Source: an uncultured Muribaculaceae bacterium | GTDB taxonomy: Bacteria > Bacteroidota > Bacteroidia > Bacteroidales > Muribaculaceae | Reading direction: 5' to 3' | DNA: 64,000 nucleotides | Assembly (NCBI GenBank): GCA_910585285.1 | Contig: CAJUDL010000002.1 | Coordinates: 62,001-126,000 of the forward strand | Shown here: positions 8,985 through 17,836 of the stretch, piece by piece | Numbering within the stretch: the first letter of the stretch is position 1 | Layout: every line of letters begins with the position of its first letter | Position numbers and translations under genes: made by a program | The notes under the pieces: generated by a model | Seen by the model: the letters and a program-made list of their open reading frames with translations, nothing else | Database searches by the model: none | Told to the model about the DNA's origin: nothing

Positions 8985-9015
8985 TTTGCAATTTAAATAT
9001 TAATTCATAAATTTG
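8985..9015 (+). promoter_or_regulatory. Bacteroidetes promoter of the Rhs toxin gene
   Basis: TTTG at 8985-8988, a 19-base spacer and TAAATTTG at 9008-9015 give a consensus promoter. Transcription would start near 9021, leaving a leader of about 55 bases before the ATG at 9077. Confidence 0.65.
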
Positions 9016-9076
9016 CACGTAAGATTGCGCAATCATAACCTATTTTAATTTACCTTTTTACATTTAATTCCCCACC

Positions 9077-12000
9077 ATGAATAAACTCAGCTACTATCTT
9101 CTAACTTTTTTCGCAATATTTGCAACGATATTGCAACCAAACTATGCTTCCGCTGAAAATGAAAAATATTCCACAGATTCCATAATCGGTTCAACTCCGC
9201 TCGAAAATTGGTCGGAAGAACGCTTCGCGGCATATGAGGATTCCCTCCTGCGGGCATTATATCCTGAGGTTAGGGAATGCCATTATCCTGACTCACTCAT
9301 TAAGAGTTTTAATTCCGGCATATCTCCTGCAAGCGTGATCTCGGGATATACATCAAACATATCAAATCCCATACTTCCAAATACCGCGCAGATAGACAAA
9401 ACAAAGACTGTGGGTGAGATTGAGATTAAGTCAGGCATGACACCTACTGGTGCCAAAACATACGAGGTTCCGATCAAGGTTTTCCCCGGCATGAACGGCT
9501 TCCAGCCCAACATCTCACTGGTATACAACAGCCAAAGTAGCAATTCTGTAGTAGGATACGGATGGTCAGTAAACGGTATTTCAGTCATTACCCGCGGCGG
9601 AAAAAACATTATCTATGACGGCAAATGTGAGGGTCTTAGGATGGATATGTCTGATTCATTCTTCCTTGATGGCATAAGATTGATAAAGATCAAAAATTTA
9701 TCTGCCTCTTGCATTAAATACGAATCAGAACAAGGGAACATTCTGGTGAATGCCTACATCTCTGGTTCCGTGGCAAAATATTTTCAAGTATTCTACCCCG
9801 ATGGAAGAATAGCACAATTTGGATACAGCAACGACACTGAAAATAAATTATATTATCCTCTGACATACATCTTCGACATCCACAACAATAAAATAAGTTA
9901 TACGTATGAAAACAATGGCAATCACTACCGTATTACCAAAATTGAATATAATGGTGCACATATTGATTTTTACTATAAATCCAGAGATGACATCATCAAA
10001 AATTATATCGGGGGTGAATGGGTATTTGAAGATAAGCTTCTAGAAAACATCTCATGTTATGGCAGTCAAGAATACCTACATGAATATACACTTACGCACT
10101 CGCTCCATGACGACGTGTCGTTCCTTGATGAGATAGGATTCCATGTAGTTGAGGAATATTACAATCCCTTGAGATTTATATATGGAGAAGGAGCAAAGAT
10201 CGGAGGATACCGAGCTAATTACACATACACGAATACTCAGTTGCTCGATTGGTATGAATCGGAAAATCCTGACATGATAAAAACCGTCAGGGGCAGATTC
10301 GATTACGGCAATACAGACGATGGTCTTATTGTCCTACCAAATCTCAATCCTTACTGGCATCATTATAGACATTCCACTGCATTCAGACACTCTCAAAACC
10401 GTTATGACAACAAATACACCGGGTCGGAACGGATATTTCTTTACACCGGTCTATCCGAGGATTTTGCATCCCCCATGCCGGAACTCACCACCGGTAACGG
10501 ATTCATCGACATCATGTGCGCAGACCTTCAGGGCAAACAAGAAGAGTCGGTCATAAAGATTAATAATAATGTCCTAAGAATAACTTCAGGGATAACGGAC
10601 CATGTTAATTTTACGGTTTATCGACCGAATCCTTACAGTGGGCTGCAACGGGCATACAATCGGTCATATAACTTCCCGACTGCATTCATGGATGCAGACG
10701 GGGGGCAGAGTATTCATCCAAAGTTCTATTATACTGGAGATTTTGATGGTGACGGCAAAATGGAAATACTTGCTGTTTCCGCACATCATCCACAAAATGA
10801 TTCTGCGAGACCTTCCATTTGCTATCTGTTTGATCTTGAAAACGACAAGATTCTTTTTGAAAAACATGTTTTCCCATTTTATGTATCATTCACTGGAACA
10901 GATATTACAGACCCTTGGGAAGCAGCAAACAAATCAGACAAACTCATTCCTCTTGATGCAGATGGTGATGGGAAGACAGACATATGTCTCATCAATGGCA
11001 CAGGTATCCATACGTACACATTTGAAACGGATTCCACTGGCAATCTCAATCTCCGACTTCTGGCATCAGATCCCGACACAAAAAAAACGTTATTTGAGGG
11101 AAGATACCTCATGGCCGGTGAATTCAACGGAGATGGACTGGTGGATCTGCTTTCCTCCTCCGTATACGGGTCAACAAGCTCTTATAATCGATGGTACATT
11201 TTTTATTCAAAAGGAAACGGAACTTTTTCCCGGACATGGTATTATGGCGGCAGTAACAGGAACGACATCAGGGAAGGTTTCCTGCTACAGGACATAGACT
11301 GTGATAGCAGAACGGATTTGATCCATTACCAGAATTCATATTTTTTTACAACACCATGTGTAAATAACGGATTCGAGGGACAATCACACACAATGTTGAT
11401 CAATGGTACAACCCTCGTGCCTACCGATATAAACAGCCACAACAAATTCAATCGTCTAATAGGTCTGAGGAAGGGTGTTGTCACCAAATATTCATTCACC
11501 AAAAATAAAGCCCGTGAGCAACTACTTACAGGTGTGGTCAACAGCCTTGGACTTATTGAAAAGAATGAATATCGATCACTGTGCGATTCTGAGTCTGAGA
11601 ATGGAGTATATGCCCATAATGGCGGAGCGGTTTTCCCATACATAAATATCAGAGAACCGATGATGGTACTCGCAAGATCTGAAACAGTTTATAACAACGA
11701 AGTCTTGGGATCATGCCGTTATGAGTACGAGAACGCTGTGTTCCATCGGCAAGGGTTAGGTTTTAGAGGCTTTGAGAAAGTGTATTCTTATGACACTCAT
11801 GGCAATAGAACTATCCATACATACGACCCATATAACGATTGCCTCTTAAAAAACGTAGTATCTCCAATTGCAAAAATAACAAATGATTACACCATTGAGG
11901 TAAAACCAGACGGGACTAAGAAAATACTGCTGACCGCGAAAACAGAAAAGGACAACCTAACCGGCTATTCTGCTGATTGGTCATACACCTATGACCAGTA

Positions 12001-15000
12001 CGGATACACTTTGTCGGAAAATGTGGAGTTCTCAGATGGAATCACTATAAAGAAGGATATGTCCTATGGAGACAGTTCAGATATAGATGATGCTTATAGT
12101 CTGGGATTTGTCACTGATATGACAATAACAACTACAAGAGGGGACGACCAATATGTTGAGAGGCTGTATTTTCCTGAATTTGAATACAGACAACCAATCG
12201 CTGCAGTAAGATATGTCAACGGCAACCAGCTCGAGCGCACCGAGTACGCTTACGACAGCCACGGCAATGTCACCAATAAGACCATCAGACCTATTGACAC
12301 CTCAAAAGGGCTCTACTACACGTATACGTATACCCCGGATGGCTTACTGTCTGGAGAGGGAGATCCGTGGGGCAGTTCCCTTTCATACACCTATGACACG
12401 TGCGGACGCGTCTGCGGAATTCATGACTATACGGGAACAACATCCGTATCGTATGATCCGTTCGGCAGGGAGGTTTCGCGCTCGTTTCCTGACAATACCG
12501 TAAGAACCACATCCTATGAATGGTCACCTGATGGCTCGCCGGGGGTATATACAGTCACCACCGGCGAGACCGGAGAAGCGACAGTCTCTAAAAGTTTCGA
12601 TGCATTGGGCAGAACCGTGCGCACATGCGACACCCGTTTTGATGGTAAGGTTCGCAAGATCGACAGGACGTACGACATGCACGGCAACCTCGCACGTGAG
12701 TCCCGTCCCTTCTCGGGTCCGGCTGCATCCCAATGGACGGACTATGAGTATGACAGTCATGACCGACTGCTTTCTGTATCGGAACCTTCGGGAAGATACA
12801 CCCATTACAGCTACAGCGGGGCAGAGACAATCACCTCCGAGGATGGAGTTGACATCAGACGTAAATATGACTCTCAGGGGAATCTTATCCTCTCTTCGGA
12901 TGCAGCGGGAGATGTGACGTACAATCTCGAAGCCGACGGTCAGCCGGTGACGGTGATATGTCCGGGAGGAATATACTACTGGTTCTACTATGACAAGTAC
13001 CGCAGGCAGGATTATGTCATTGACGCGAGCGCGGGGATCATACGCTACAGGTACGATACATGGGGCAATGTCAACTGGAGAGGGGCATACGGCAAGGACA
13101 TCTCCTATGAATATGATGACCTGAACCGGCTGAAGAAGGTTGTCACCCCTGAATTCACAACATCCTATGCCTACGACGGCTACAACAGGCTGACATCAGT
13201 ATCGTCCGACAACGGGACGTCACGGACCATGACCTACGATGCATACGGCAGGGAGGCGAGCCGTCTTGAAAAGGCTGTTGACGGCATATGGCTGAGGAGG
13301 GATTTCACTTATGCTGACGGCAACATAAGTTCGATAAAGTACACGACCCAGTCGGGGCTGCAGCTCACCGAGCAGCACACCTACTCACAGGGAACGCTGA
13401 CAGAGGGAAGGGTGAACGGTGCACTGGCTTTCAAGCTCAATGAGGAGGATGCAGACGGTTTGCCGACAAAAATACAGACAGGTTCCGTCACACGCGAATA
13501 CTCGTTCAGCCACGGATTGCCGGAAAAAAGGCGCGCAAAATTCGGAAACAACAGTTATGTTCTGGATCACTGTTATCATTTTGACACGTCCACTTCCAAT
13601 CTGACAGAGAGGGAGGATCTTGGGAACGGATGGTACGAGGATTTCAGTTATGACAACCTCAACAGGCTGACATCTGACGGAGAACGTGACTTCTACTTCA
13701 ATTCGTGGGGTAACATCACCGGAAGAAGCGACATTGGCAGCTTCCAGTACGAAATCCCGAACAAGCCGCACGCGATCACGAAGGTCATCCCTCTCTCCGG
13801 CAGGATGCCGGTACGCACACAGGAGATTGCGTACACTTCGTTCTCGCGCCCGGATTCAATATCGGAGAACGGAGTAAAGGCCTCGTTCACGTACAACGGA
13901 TTCTCCGACAGGGTGAGGATGCATGTGGCAAGAGGAAACAGTCTTATCCTTGACCGCTACTATCTCGGTGAATGCTACGAGCGCGATGTCCGCGACTCTT
14001 CCCCTCTGGAAAAAATATACCTGTTCGGTGACTATTATGATGCGCCGACGGTATATGTATATGCGGAGCAGGATGGCGAGGGAGAACTATACCACATACT
14101 GCGCGATTACCTCGGGAGTGTGACGCACGTGCTCGATTCTGACGGCAACACGCTCCAGGAAATGAGCTATGACGCATGGGGCAGCCTCCGCGACCCGGAG
14201 ACGCTCGGATATTTCACCGATACACCGAATGGGGAGCCGGAGCTGCTTCTCGGAAGGGGCTATACCGGTCATGAGCATCTGCCGTGGTTCGGTCTAATCA
14301 ACATGAACGCGCGCCTGTACGATCCGCTGACGGGACGCTTCCTTTCCCCTGACCCGTTTGTACAGATGCCTGACTTTACGCAGGGGCTTAACCGATTCTC
14401 ATACGCCCTGAACAACCCATTCAAGTATGTTGACCAGGATGGAGAGTTCTTCTGGGCAGCGGTAGGAATTGCGGCTCTAATTAGCGGTGCCGTAAATGTC
14501 GCAACACACTGGAATGAAATCAAAGTTAATGGTTTTTGGTCAGGAGCTAAGTATTTCGTTACTGGTGCCGTAGCCGGAGGGGTTGGGGCGGCTGTAGGAA
14601 TTGGGGCAGCCGTTGGTTTTGGCAGCATGTTAAGTGTCACAGCCGCAAGTTTCACAGCTGCAACATCTGGATTCATAAATGGTGCAATAGCAGGTGCCGC
14701 AAGCGGAGCAGCAAGCGGATTCGTTCTTGATACAGGGAACAGTCTAATTAAAGGGGAAAATCTGGGAAACTCACTGCTGAACGGATTAGTTGGGGCTGGT
14801 ACAGGCGCAATCTCGGGAGGCATTACAGGTGGTATTGCAGGCGGTATCCAAGCTGCGAGCCAGGGTAATAACTTCTGGACCAATGCAGCTCCCGATCCAA
14901 ACAAACACTTCTCCGTTTATATGGGATATGATACGAAGGAAACCATAAGATATGTCGGTATGACCGGAAGAGATCCGGAAATAAGATTCGCGGAACATCT

Positions 15001-15268
15001 TAGTTCAGGGACCAATAGGGCGTCACTCGATTATGTTACCATTAAAAGTAACTTGACTAAAATAGAATCGAGGATGTGGGAACAGAATCAAATCAACCTA
15101 TACGGAATGACAAAGAATGGAGGACAACTTTTTAATCTTCGCAACGAGATAGGTCTAAAAAATTGGGGCATTTATGGAATTAAAAATTTTCCACAAATAA
15201 TAAATTCAAGCAAAAAAATATTCAACAATCTAAGGCTAGAGACAAAAATATGGCAAAAAGGATTATAA
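9077..15268 (+). CDS. Rhs/YD-repeat polymorphic toxin with SpvB N-terminus and GIY-YIG-like tip
   Basis: A 2063-residue protein. Order: signal peptide (1-26); SpvB/TcaC-like domain (about 115-400; VGEIEIKSGMTPTGAK, PNISLVYNS, GYGWSVNG); FG-GAP/VCBS calcium-loop repeats (about 550-760; DFDGDGKME, DADGDGKTD, EFNGDGLVD); YD repeats (about 1050-1680); and the Rhs core (about 1675-1785; YLGSVTHV, GRFLSPDPF, NRFSYALNNPFKYVDQDG). A Gly/Ala-rich hydrophobic pre-toxin region (1790-1940) precedes the variable tip (about 1942-2063). The tip has VYMGYD, RYVGMT, IRFAEH, WEQNQINLYG and FNLRNEIG, spaced as in GIY-YIG-type nucleases. The shell should encapsulate the tip, and the signal peptide implies Sec export. 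Nuclease activity is inferred. The immunity gene overlaps its end by 19 bases. Confidence 0.88.
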   Translation: MNKLSYYLLTFFAIFATILQPNYASAENEKYSTDSIIGSTPLENWSEERFAAYEDSLLRALYPEVRECHYPDSLIKSFNSGISPASVISGYTSNISNPILPNTAQIDKTKTVGEIEIKSGMTPTGAKTYEVPIKVFPGMNGFQPNISLVYNSQSSNSVVGYGWSVNGISVITRGGKNIIYDGKCEGLRMDMSDSFFLDGIRLIKIKNLSASCIKYESEQGNILVNAYISGSVAKYFQVFYPDGRIAQFGYSNDTENKLYYPLTYIFDIHNNKISYTYENNGNHYRITKIEYNGAHIDFYYKSRDDIIKNYIGGEWVFEDKLLENISCYGSQEYLHEYTLTHSLHDDVSFLDEIGFHVVEEYYNPLRFIYGEGAKIGGYRANYTYTNTQLLDWYESENPDMIKTVRGRFDYGNTDDGLIVLPNLNPYWHHYRHSTAFRHSQNRYDNKYTGSERIFLYTGLSEDFASPMPELTTGNGFIDIMCADLQGKQEESVIKINNNVLRITSGITDHVNFTVYRPNPYSGLQRAYNRSYNFPTAFMDADGGQSIHPKFYYTGDFDGDGKMEILAVSAHHPQNDSARPSICYLFDLENDKILFEKHVFPFYVSFTGTDITDPWEAANKSDKLIPLDADGDGKTDICLINGTGIHTYTFETDSTGNLNLRLLASDPDTKKTLFEGRYLMAGEFNGDGLVDLLSSSVYGSTSSYNRWYIFYSKGNGTFSRTWYYGGSNRNDIREGFLLQDIDCDSRTDLIHYQNSYFFTTPCVNNGFEGQSHTMLINGTTLVPTDINSHNKFNRLIGLRKGVVTKYSFTKNKAREQLLTGVVNSLGLIEKNEYRSLCDSESENGVYAHNGGAVFPYINIREPMMVLARSETVYNNEVLGSCRYEYENAVFHRQGLGFRGFEKVYSYDTHGNRTIHTYDPYNDCLLKNVVSPIAKITNDYTIEVKPDGTKKILLTAKTEKDNLTGYSADWSYTYDQYGYTLSENVEFSDGITIKKDMSYGDSSDIDDAYSLGFVTDMTITTTRGDDQYVERLYFPEFEYRQPIAAVRYVNGNQLERTEYAYDSHGNVTNKTIRPIDTSKGLYYTYTYTPDGLLSGEGDPWGSSLSYTYDTCGRVCGIHDYTGTTSVSYDPFGREVSRSFPDNTVRTTSYEWSPDGSPGVYTVTTGETGEATVSKSFDALGRTVRTCDTRFDGKVRKIDRTYDMHGNLARESRPFSGPAASQWTDYEYDSHDRLLSVSEPSGRYTHYSYSGAETITSEDGVDIRRKYDSQGNLILSSDAAGDVTYNLEADGQPVTVICPGGIYYWFYYDKYRRQDYVIDASAGIIRYRYDTWGNVNWRGAYGKDISYEYDDLNRLKKVVTPEFTTSYAYDGYNRLTSVSSDNGTSRTMTYDAYGREASRLEKAVDGIWLRRDFTYADGNISSIKYTTQSGLQLTEQHTYSQGTLTEGRVNGALAFKLNEEDADGLPTKIQTGSVTREYSFSHGLPEKRRAKFGNNSYVLDHCYHFDTSTSNLTEREDLGNGWYEDFSYDNLNRLTSDGERDFYFNSWGNITGRSDIGSFQYEIPNKPHAITKVIPLSGRMPVRTQEIAYTSFSRPDSISENGVKASFTYNGFSDRVRMHVARGNSLILDRYYLGECYERDVRDSSPLEKIYLFGDYYDAPTVYVYAEQDGEGELYHILRDYLGSVTHVLDSDGNTLQEMSYDAWGSLRDPETLGYFTDTPNGEPELLLGRGYTGHEHLPWFGLINMNARLYDPLTGRFLSPDPFVQMPDFTQGLNRFSYALNNPFKYVDQDGEFFWAAVGIAALISGAVNVATHWNEIKVNGFWSGAKYFVTGAVAGGVGAAVGIGAAVGFGSMLSVTAASFTAATSGFINGAIAGAASGAASGFVLDTGNSLIKGENLGNSLLNGLVGAGTGAISGGITGGIAGGIQAASQGNNFWTNAAPDPNKHFSVYMGYDTKETIRYVGMTGRDPEIRFAEHLSSGTNRASLDYVTIKSNLTKIESRMWEQNQINLYGMTKNGGQLFNLRNEIGLKNWGIYGIKNFPQIINSSKKIFNNLRLETKIWQKGL

Positions 15269-16041
15269 CAAAAATAGGGGATGTGTTCTGTACAGAATTT
15301 GGCAACGGAACCAAGGGATATTTCCAATATATCGCAAAAGACCGGACACAGTTGAACAGTCCTGTAATACGTGCATTCAAGACTCATTATCCGATTAATA
15401 AAGAACTATCTACTGATGATATTGTTAATGACGAGATTGATTTTTACGCCCACACAATATTAAGACCAGGAATCGCTGAAAATGGCTGGTATAAAGTTGG
15501 CAAATCTGCTAATATCGGAGATAATGAAATTCAAAATGTGATTTTCGGGAACTCTCTTATCCATGGGGGATTTTGTAAAAAAGAGAGGTACGAAAAAAAA
15601 ATATCACCCCTTGAAAAATGGATTGTATGGCATATAAATGAAAATCCTGTAAGAATAGGTAAACTTCCGGAAAAATACCATGATATAGTAGAATTTGGAT
15701 ATGTTATGAACTATCTCAATATTATCTACCGAATGAAAAGTGGATATTATCCTATAACCAGCATTATGTTTGACATACTGAAAAGAACGCCTCGTCCAGA
15801 ATACATGAGCTATGTCAAATACATTGATGAAGAAGTAGAATTTTATTTATGCTTTAAAGGAAATTTCTTCGATAAAGCAGTTTTAATAAAATTAAAAAAT
15901 GGTAATGTCACAAAAATCACCCGCGATGAAGCAGTAATAAACCAAAAGCCAATAGCCCGCGCCAAGTTCTCAGATGCGAATTGGTTAAATGAAAATTTTA
16001 TTACCGAAGAAGAATTCAACCAAGTGTGGAATCGGTACTAG
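15250..16041 (+). CDS. Probable immunity protein for the Rhs toxin (Imm26-like)
   Basis: A 263-residue cytoplasmic protein without signal peptide or membrane segment. Its start lies inside the toxin reading frame (19-base overlap, other frame), the usual placement for a cognate immunity gene. The opening KIGDVFCTEFGNGTKGYFQYIA resembles the N-terminal GD-F motif of Imm26-type immunity proteins, and many polymorphic-toxin loci carry such genes at this place. Base composition is AT-rich like the toxin tip and unlike the YD-repeat body, consistent with tip and immunity gene moving as a unit. Immunity function is inferred from position and similarity. Confidence 0.75.
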   Translation: MAKRIITKIGDVFCTEFGNGTKGYFQYIAKDRTQLNSPVIRAFKTHYPINKELSTDDIVNDEIDFYAHTILRPGIAENGWYKVGKSANIGDNEIQNVIFGNSLIHGGFCKKERYEKKISPLEKWIVWHINENPVRIGKLPEKYHDIVEFGYVMNYLNIIYRMKSGYYPITSIMFDILKRTPRPEYMSYVKYIDEEVEFYLCFKGNFFDKAVLIKLKNGNVTKITRDEAVINQKPIARAKFSDANWLNENFITEEEFNQVWNRY

Positions 16042-16101
16042 TCCGATCACAAATAGAATCGCTACAATATGCTTAAAACCATAAATTTAAAACCACAAAA
16101 T

Positions 16102-16542
16102 ATGAAAGATATTTTTAATAGAAAATTCTGGTCAATTCTTGTGTTTATACTCATGTTTCAGCTCAATGGAGAGTGTCAGAACATAAAGTTCTCTTATGAT
16201 GATGCGGGAAACCGCATCAAAAGGGAAGTCATACAGGTCGAGGTAGTCAATGAACAGGACAAAGAGATGCAGAAGTTACTGAAAGGAGACAGAATCGACA
16301 AGAATATCAGTGTGACTGCAAACAAATATACTGACGCCATACACATAGACATCAAGGATGAAAATTTTGCAGGTCCATACGATATTGACATATACGACAT
16401 GGCAGGCTATAAAGTGCTTGGCACAAAAGCCGCCACCAATATCTATGACGCAGACATAAGTCATCTGTCCGACGGCATATATATCGTGGTAATAACCTAT
16501 CAAGGGAAAACAAATGCCTGGAAAATAAAATACTCAAAATAG
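16102..16542 (+). CDS. Small secreted protein with one YD repeat and T9SS-type tail
   Basis: The ATG at 16102 gives a 146-residue protein with a clear signal peptide (SILVFILMFQLNGECQ). An earlier in-frame ATG at 16069 would add a polar 11-residue stretch. Directly after cleavage lies a single YD-type repeat (FSYDDAGNRIKRE). A short charged middle follows, and the last 60 residues (DIYDMAGYKVLG ... LSDGIYIVVITYQGK) match the type A T9SS sorting domain. It follows the toxin and immunity genes by 60 bases. It could be a remnant of an older Rhs 3' end or a small surface-targeted partner; the intact signal peptide and tail favour a functional gene. Confidence 0.7.
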   Translation: MKDIFNRKFWSILVFILMFQLNGECQNIKFSYDDAGNRIKREVIQVEVVNEQDKEMQKLLKGDRIDKNISVTANKYTDAIHIDIKDENFAGPYDIDIYDMAGYKVLGTKAATNIYDADISHLSDGIYIVVITYQGKTNAWKIKYSK

Positions 16543-16562
16543 AATCTCATTCCAAATCTATC

Positions 16563-16760
16563 GCCGCAAATAATCTTCATAGACAGGAGGATTATCTTTT
16601 TGACAGGAGAACAGGAGAAACAGGAATTTTCTGAAGGAATTTTATTTTTAACAATAGAACATTAGAACAATAGAAACATTAGTTTTTATCTTCAGGATAG
16701 ATGAAACCGGAGATAATGCTATTGTTTCTATTGTTCTAATGTTTATAAAAAATCTCGGAG
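16563..16760. repeat. Island-flanking palindromic repeat, right copy
   Basis: Second copy of the element found after the LysM gene. It contains a perfect 21-bp inverted repeat (arms 16658-16678 and 16723-16743, core AACATTAGAACAATAGAAAC) with a 44-base loop. Its outer GACAGGAGAACAGGAGAA (16602-16619) equals the reverse complement of the outer right arm of the left copy. Together with 16796-16826 (promoter) this accounts for most of the 360-base gap before the tRNA. Confidence 0.8.
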
Positions 16761-16795
16761 CTTTAAAAATAAATTTGTTAGCAGATTCACAAAAT

Positions 16796-16826
16796 TTTGT
16801 CATCTTCAAAAAAATAACTAACTTTG
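16796..16826 (+). promoter_or_regulatory. Promoter of tRNA-Arg / yceD-rpmF unit
   Basis: TTTG at 16796-16799, a 19-base spacer and TAACTTTG at 16819-16826 match the Bacteroidetes consensus. It would start transcription near 16833, about 70 bases before the tRNA. Confidence 0.7.
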
Positions 16827-16902
16827 CAGACGCATTTTATGTGAAGTAGGCTCTTCAATGCTCCGACGGGGCAATGGCAGAGCGCATTCTTGCATAAGGT
16901 AT

Positions 16903-16974
16903 GCCTCTGTAGTTCAACGGATAGAATAGAAGTTTCCTAAACTTTAGATAGGGGTTCGATTCCCCTCGGAGGTA
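16903..16974 (+). tRNA. tRNA-Arg, anticodon CCT
   Basis: A 72-base cloverleaf. Acceptor GCCTCTG pairs with CGGAGGT (G-U at the first and sixth pairs); the D-stem is GTTC/GAAT; anticodon stem GAAGT/ACTTT encloses loop TTCCTAA, giving anticodon CCT (reads AGG). The T-arm is AGGGG-TTCGATT-CCCCT and the discriminator is A. CCA is not encoded. The next gene's ATG is two bases after the tRNA end. Confidence 0.93.
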
Positions 16975-16976
16975 CT

Positions 16977-17498
16977 ATGGGAAAGTTTACGGCTTTTAAA
17001 GTTCAACTCGCATCGCTGCCCGATGGCCGCCATGAGCAGGATTTCGAGATAAACACGGAGTTTTTCAAGAACATGGAGAACACCGATGTCATCTCTGCCG
17101 ATGTCAAGGTTCATCTTGACCTGGTGAAGAAAAACGACACATATGATTGCACATTCCATTGCAAGGGAATGCTGCAGATTCCATGCGACAGATGTCTCGA
17201 CCCGCTTGATCACGAGGTTGACACCGAATATCACGTGATCGTCAAATATGGCGAGAGTTACGACGACGGAGCCGACAACCTCCTCATCATACCTTACAGC
17301 AACAGCTACCTGAACGTGGCTTACATCCTCTACGACACGATACTGCTCACCATTCCGCTGCGTCATGTCCATCCGATGGGAAAATGTAACCGTGCAATGG
17401 CAGCCGTGCTGTCAAAACATAAAGGCGGAAACGACGAAGAGACCGAAGAGGCTCTCGACGAAGTAGACGCCGAGATAGCGAGCGAAAGCGATGAATAA
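16977..17498 (+). CDS. DUF177 / YceD family protein
   Basis: A 173-residue member of the YceD family, which is linked to 23S rRNA accumulation and is almost always found before rpmF, as here. It has the paired cysteines of the CKGMLQIPCDRC motif (around residues 63-72) and an acidic C-terminus. Its ATG starts two bases after tRNA-Arg(CCT). The only Shine-Dalgarno-like sequence, GGAGG at 16968-16972, is part of the tRNA acceptor stem. Processing of the tRNA end would remove it, so tRNA maturation and translation of this gene may compete. Confidence 0.88.
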   Translation: MGKFTAFKVQLASLPDGRHEQDFEINTEFFKNMENTDVISADVKVHLDLVKKNDTYDCTFHCKGMLQIPCDRCLDPLDHEVDTEYHVIVKYGESYDDGADNLLIIPYSNSYLNVAYILYDTILLTIPLRHVHPMGKCNRAMAAVLSKHKGGNDEETEEALDEVDAEIASESDE

Positions 17499-17576
17499 CC
17501 GCAAGACCTCAATGGATTTGATTAATTTTCAATAAATTTCAATAACATAGAATAATAATATTAAAACAATAAAGAA

Positions 17577-17759
17577 ATGGCACATCCTAAACGCAGACAA
17601 TCGCACACCCGTACGGCTAAACGTCGCACTCATGACAAAGCACTCATCCCCACACTCGCAATCTGCCCTAACTGCGGCGCTTGGCACATCTACCACACCG
17701 TATGCGGCGAATGTGGCTACTATCGCGGCAAACTCGTGATCGAGAAAGCTGAAGCCTAA
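17577..17759 (+). CDS. rpmF: 50S ribosomal protein L32
   Basis: A 60-residue protein with the L32 opening (AHPKRRQSHTRTAKRRTHDK) and a four-cysteine zinc ribbon (CPNCGAWH ... CGECGYY). It lies 78 bases after the yceD-like gene, in the conserved yceD-rpmF-fabH order. A terminator follows. Confidence 0.97.
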   Translation: MAHPKRRQSHTRTAKRRTHDKALIPTLAICPNCGAWHIYHTVCGECGYYRGKLVIEKAEA

Positions 17760-17789
17760 AAAGGGTTTAATCTTAACAAACAACTTTAT

Positions 17790-17816
17790 GAAGTGAAAAA
17801 ATCTTTTTTTCACTTC
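17790..17816 (+). terminator. Terminator after rpmF
   Basis: GAAGTGAAAAAA (17790-17801) pairs with TTTTTTCACTTC (17805-17816) around a three-base loop. The A/U-rich stem and T-run suggest partial termination before fabH. Confidence 0.6.
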
Positions 17817-17836
17817 TAAACTTATATTATTCGATT

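Noticed and set aside
12516..12917. Open frames overlapping the Rhs gene in other frames
   Set aside because: They are shadows of GC-richer YD-repeat coding sequence, without homology-like motifs or starts in context.
16102..16542. Pseudogene fragment of the Rhs gene
   Set aside because: An intact signal peptide, open frame and sorting tail argue for a working gene, though relic origin remains possible.
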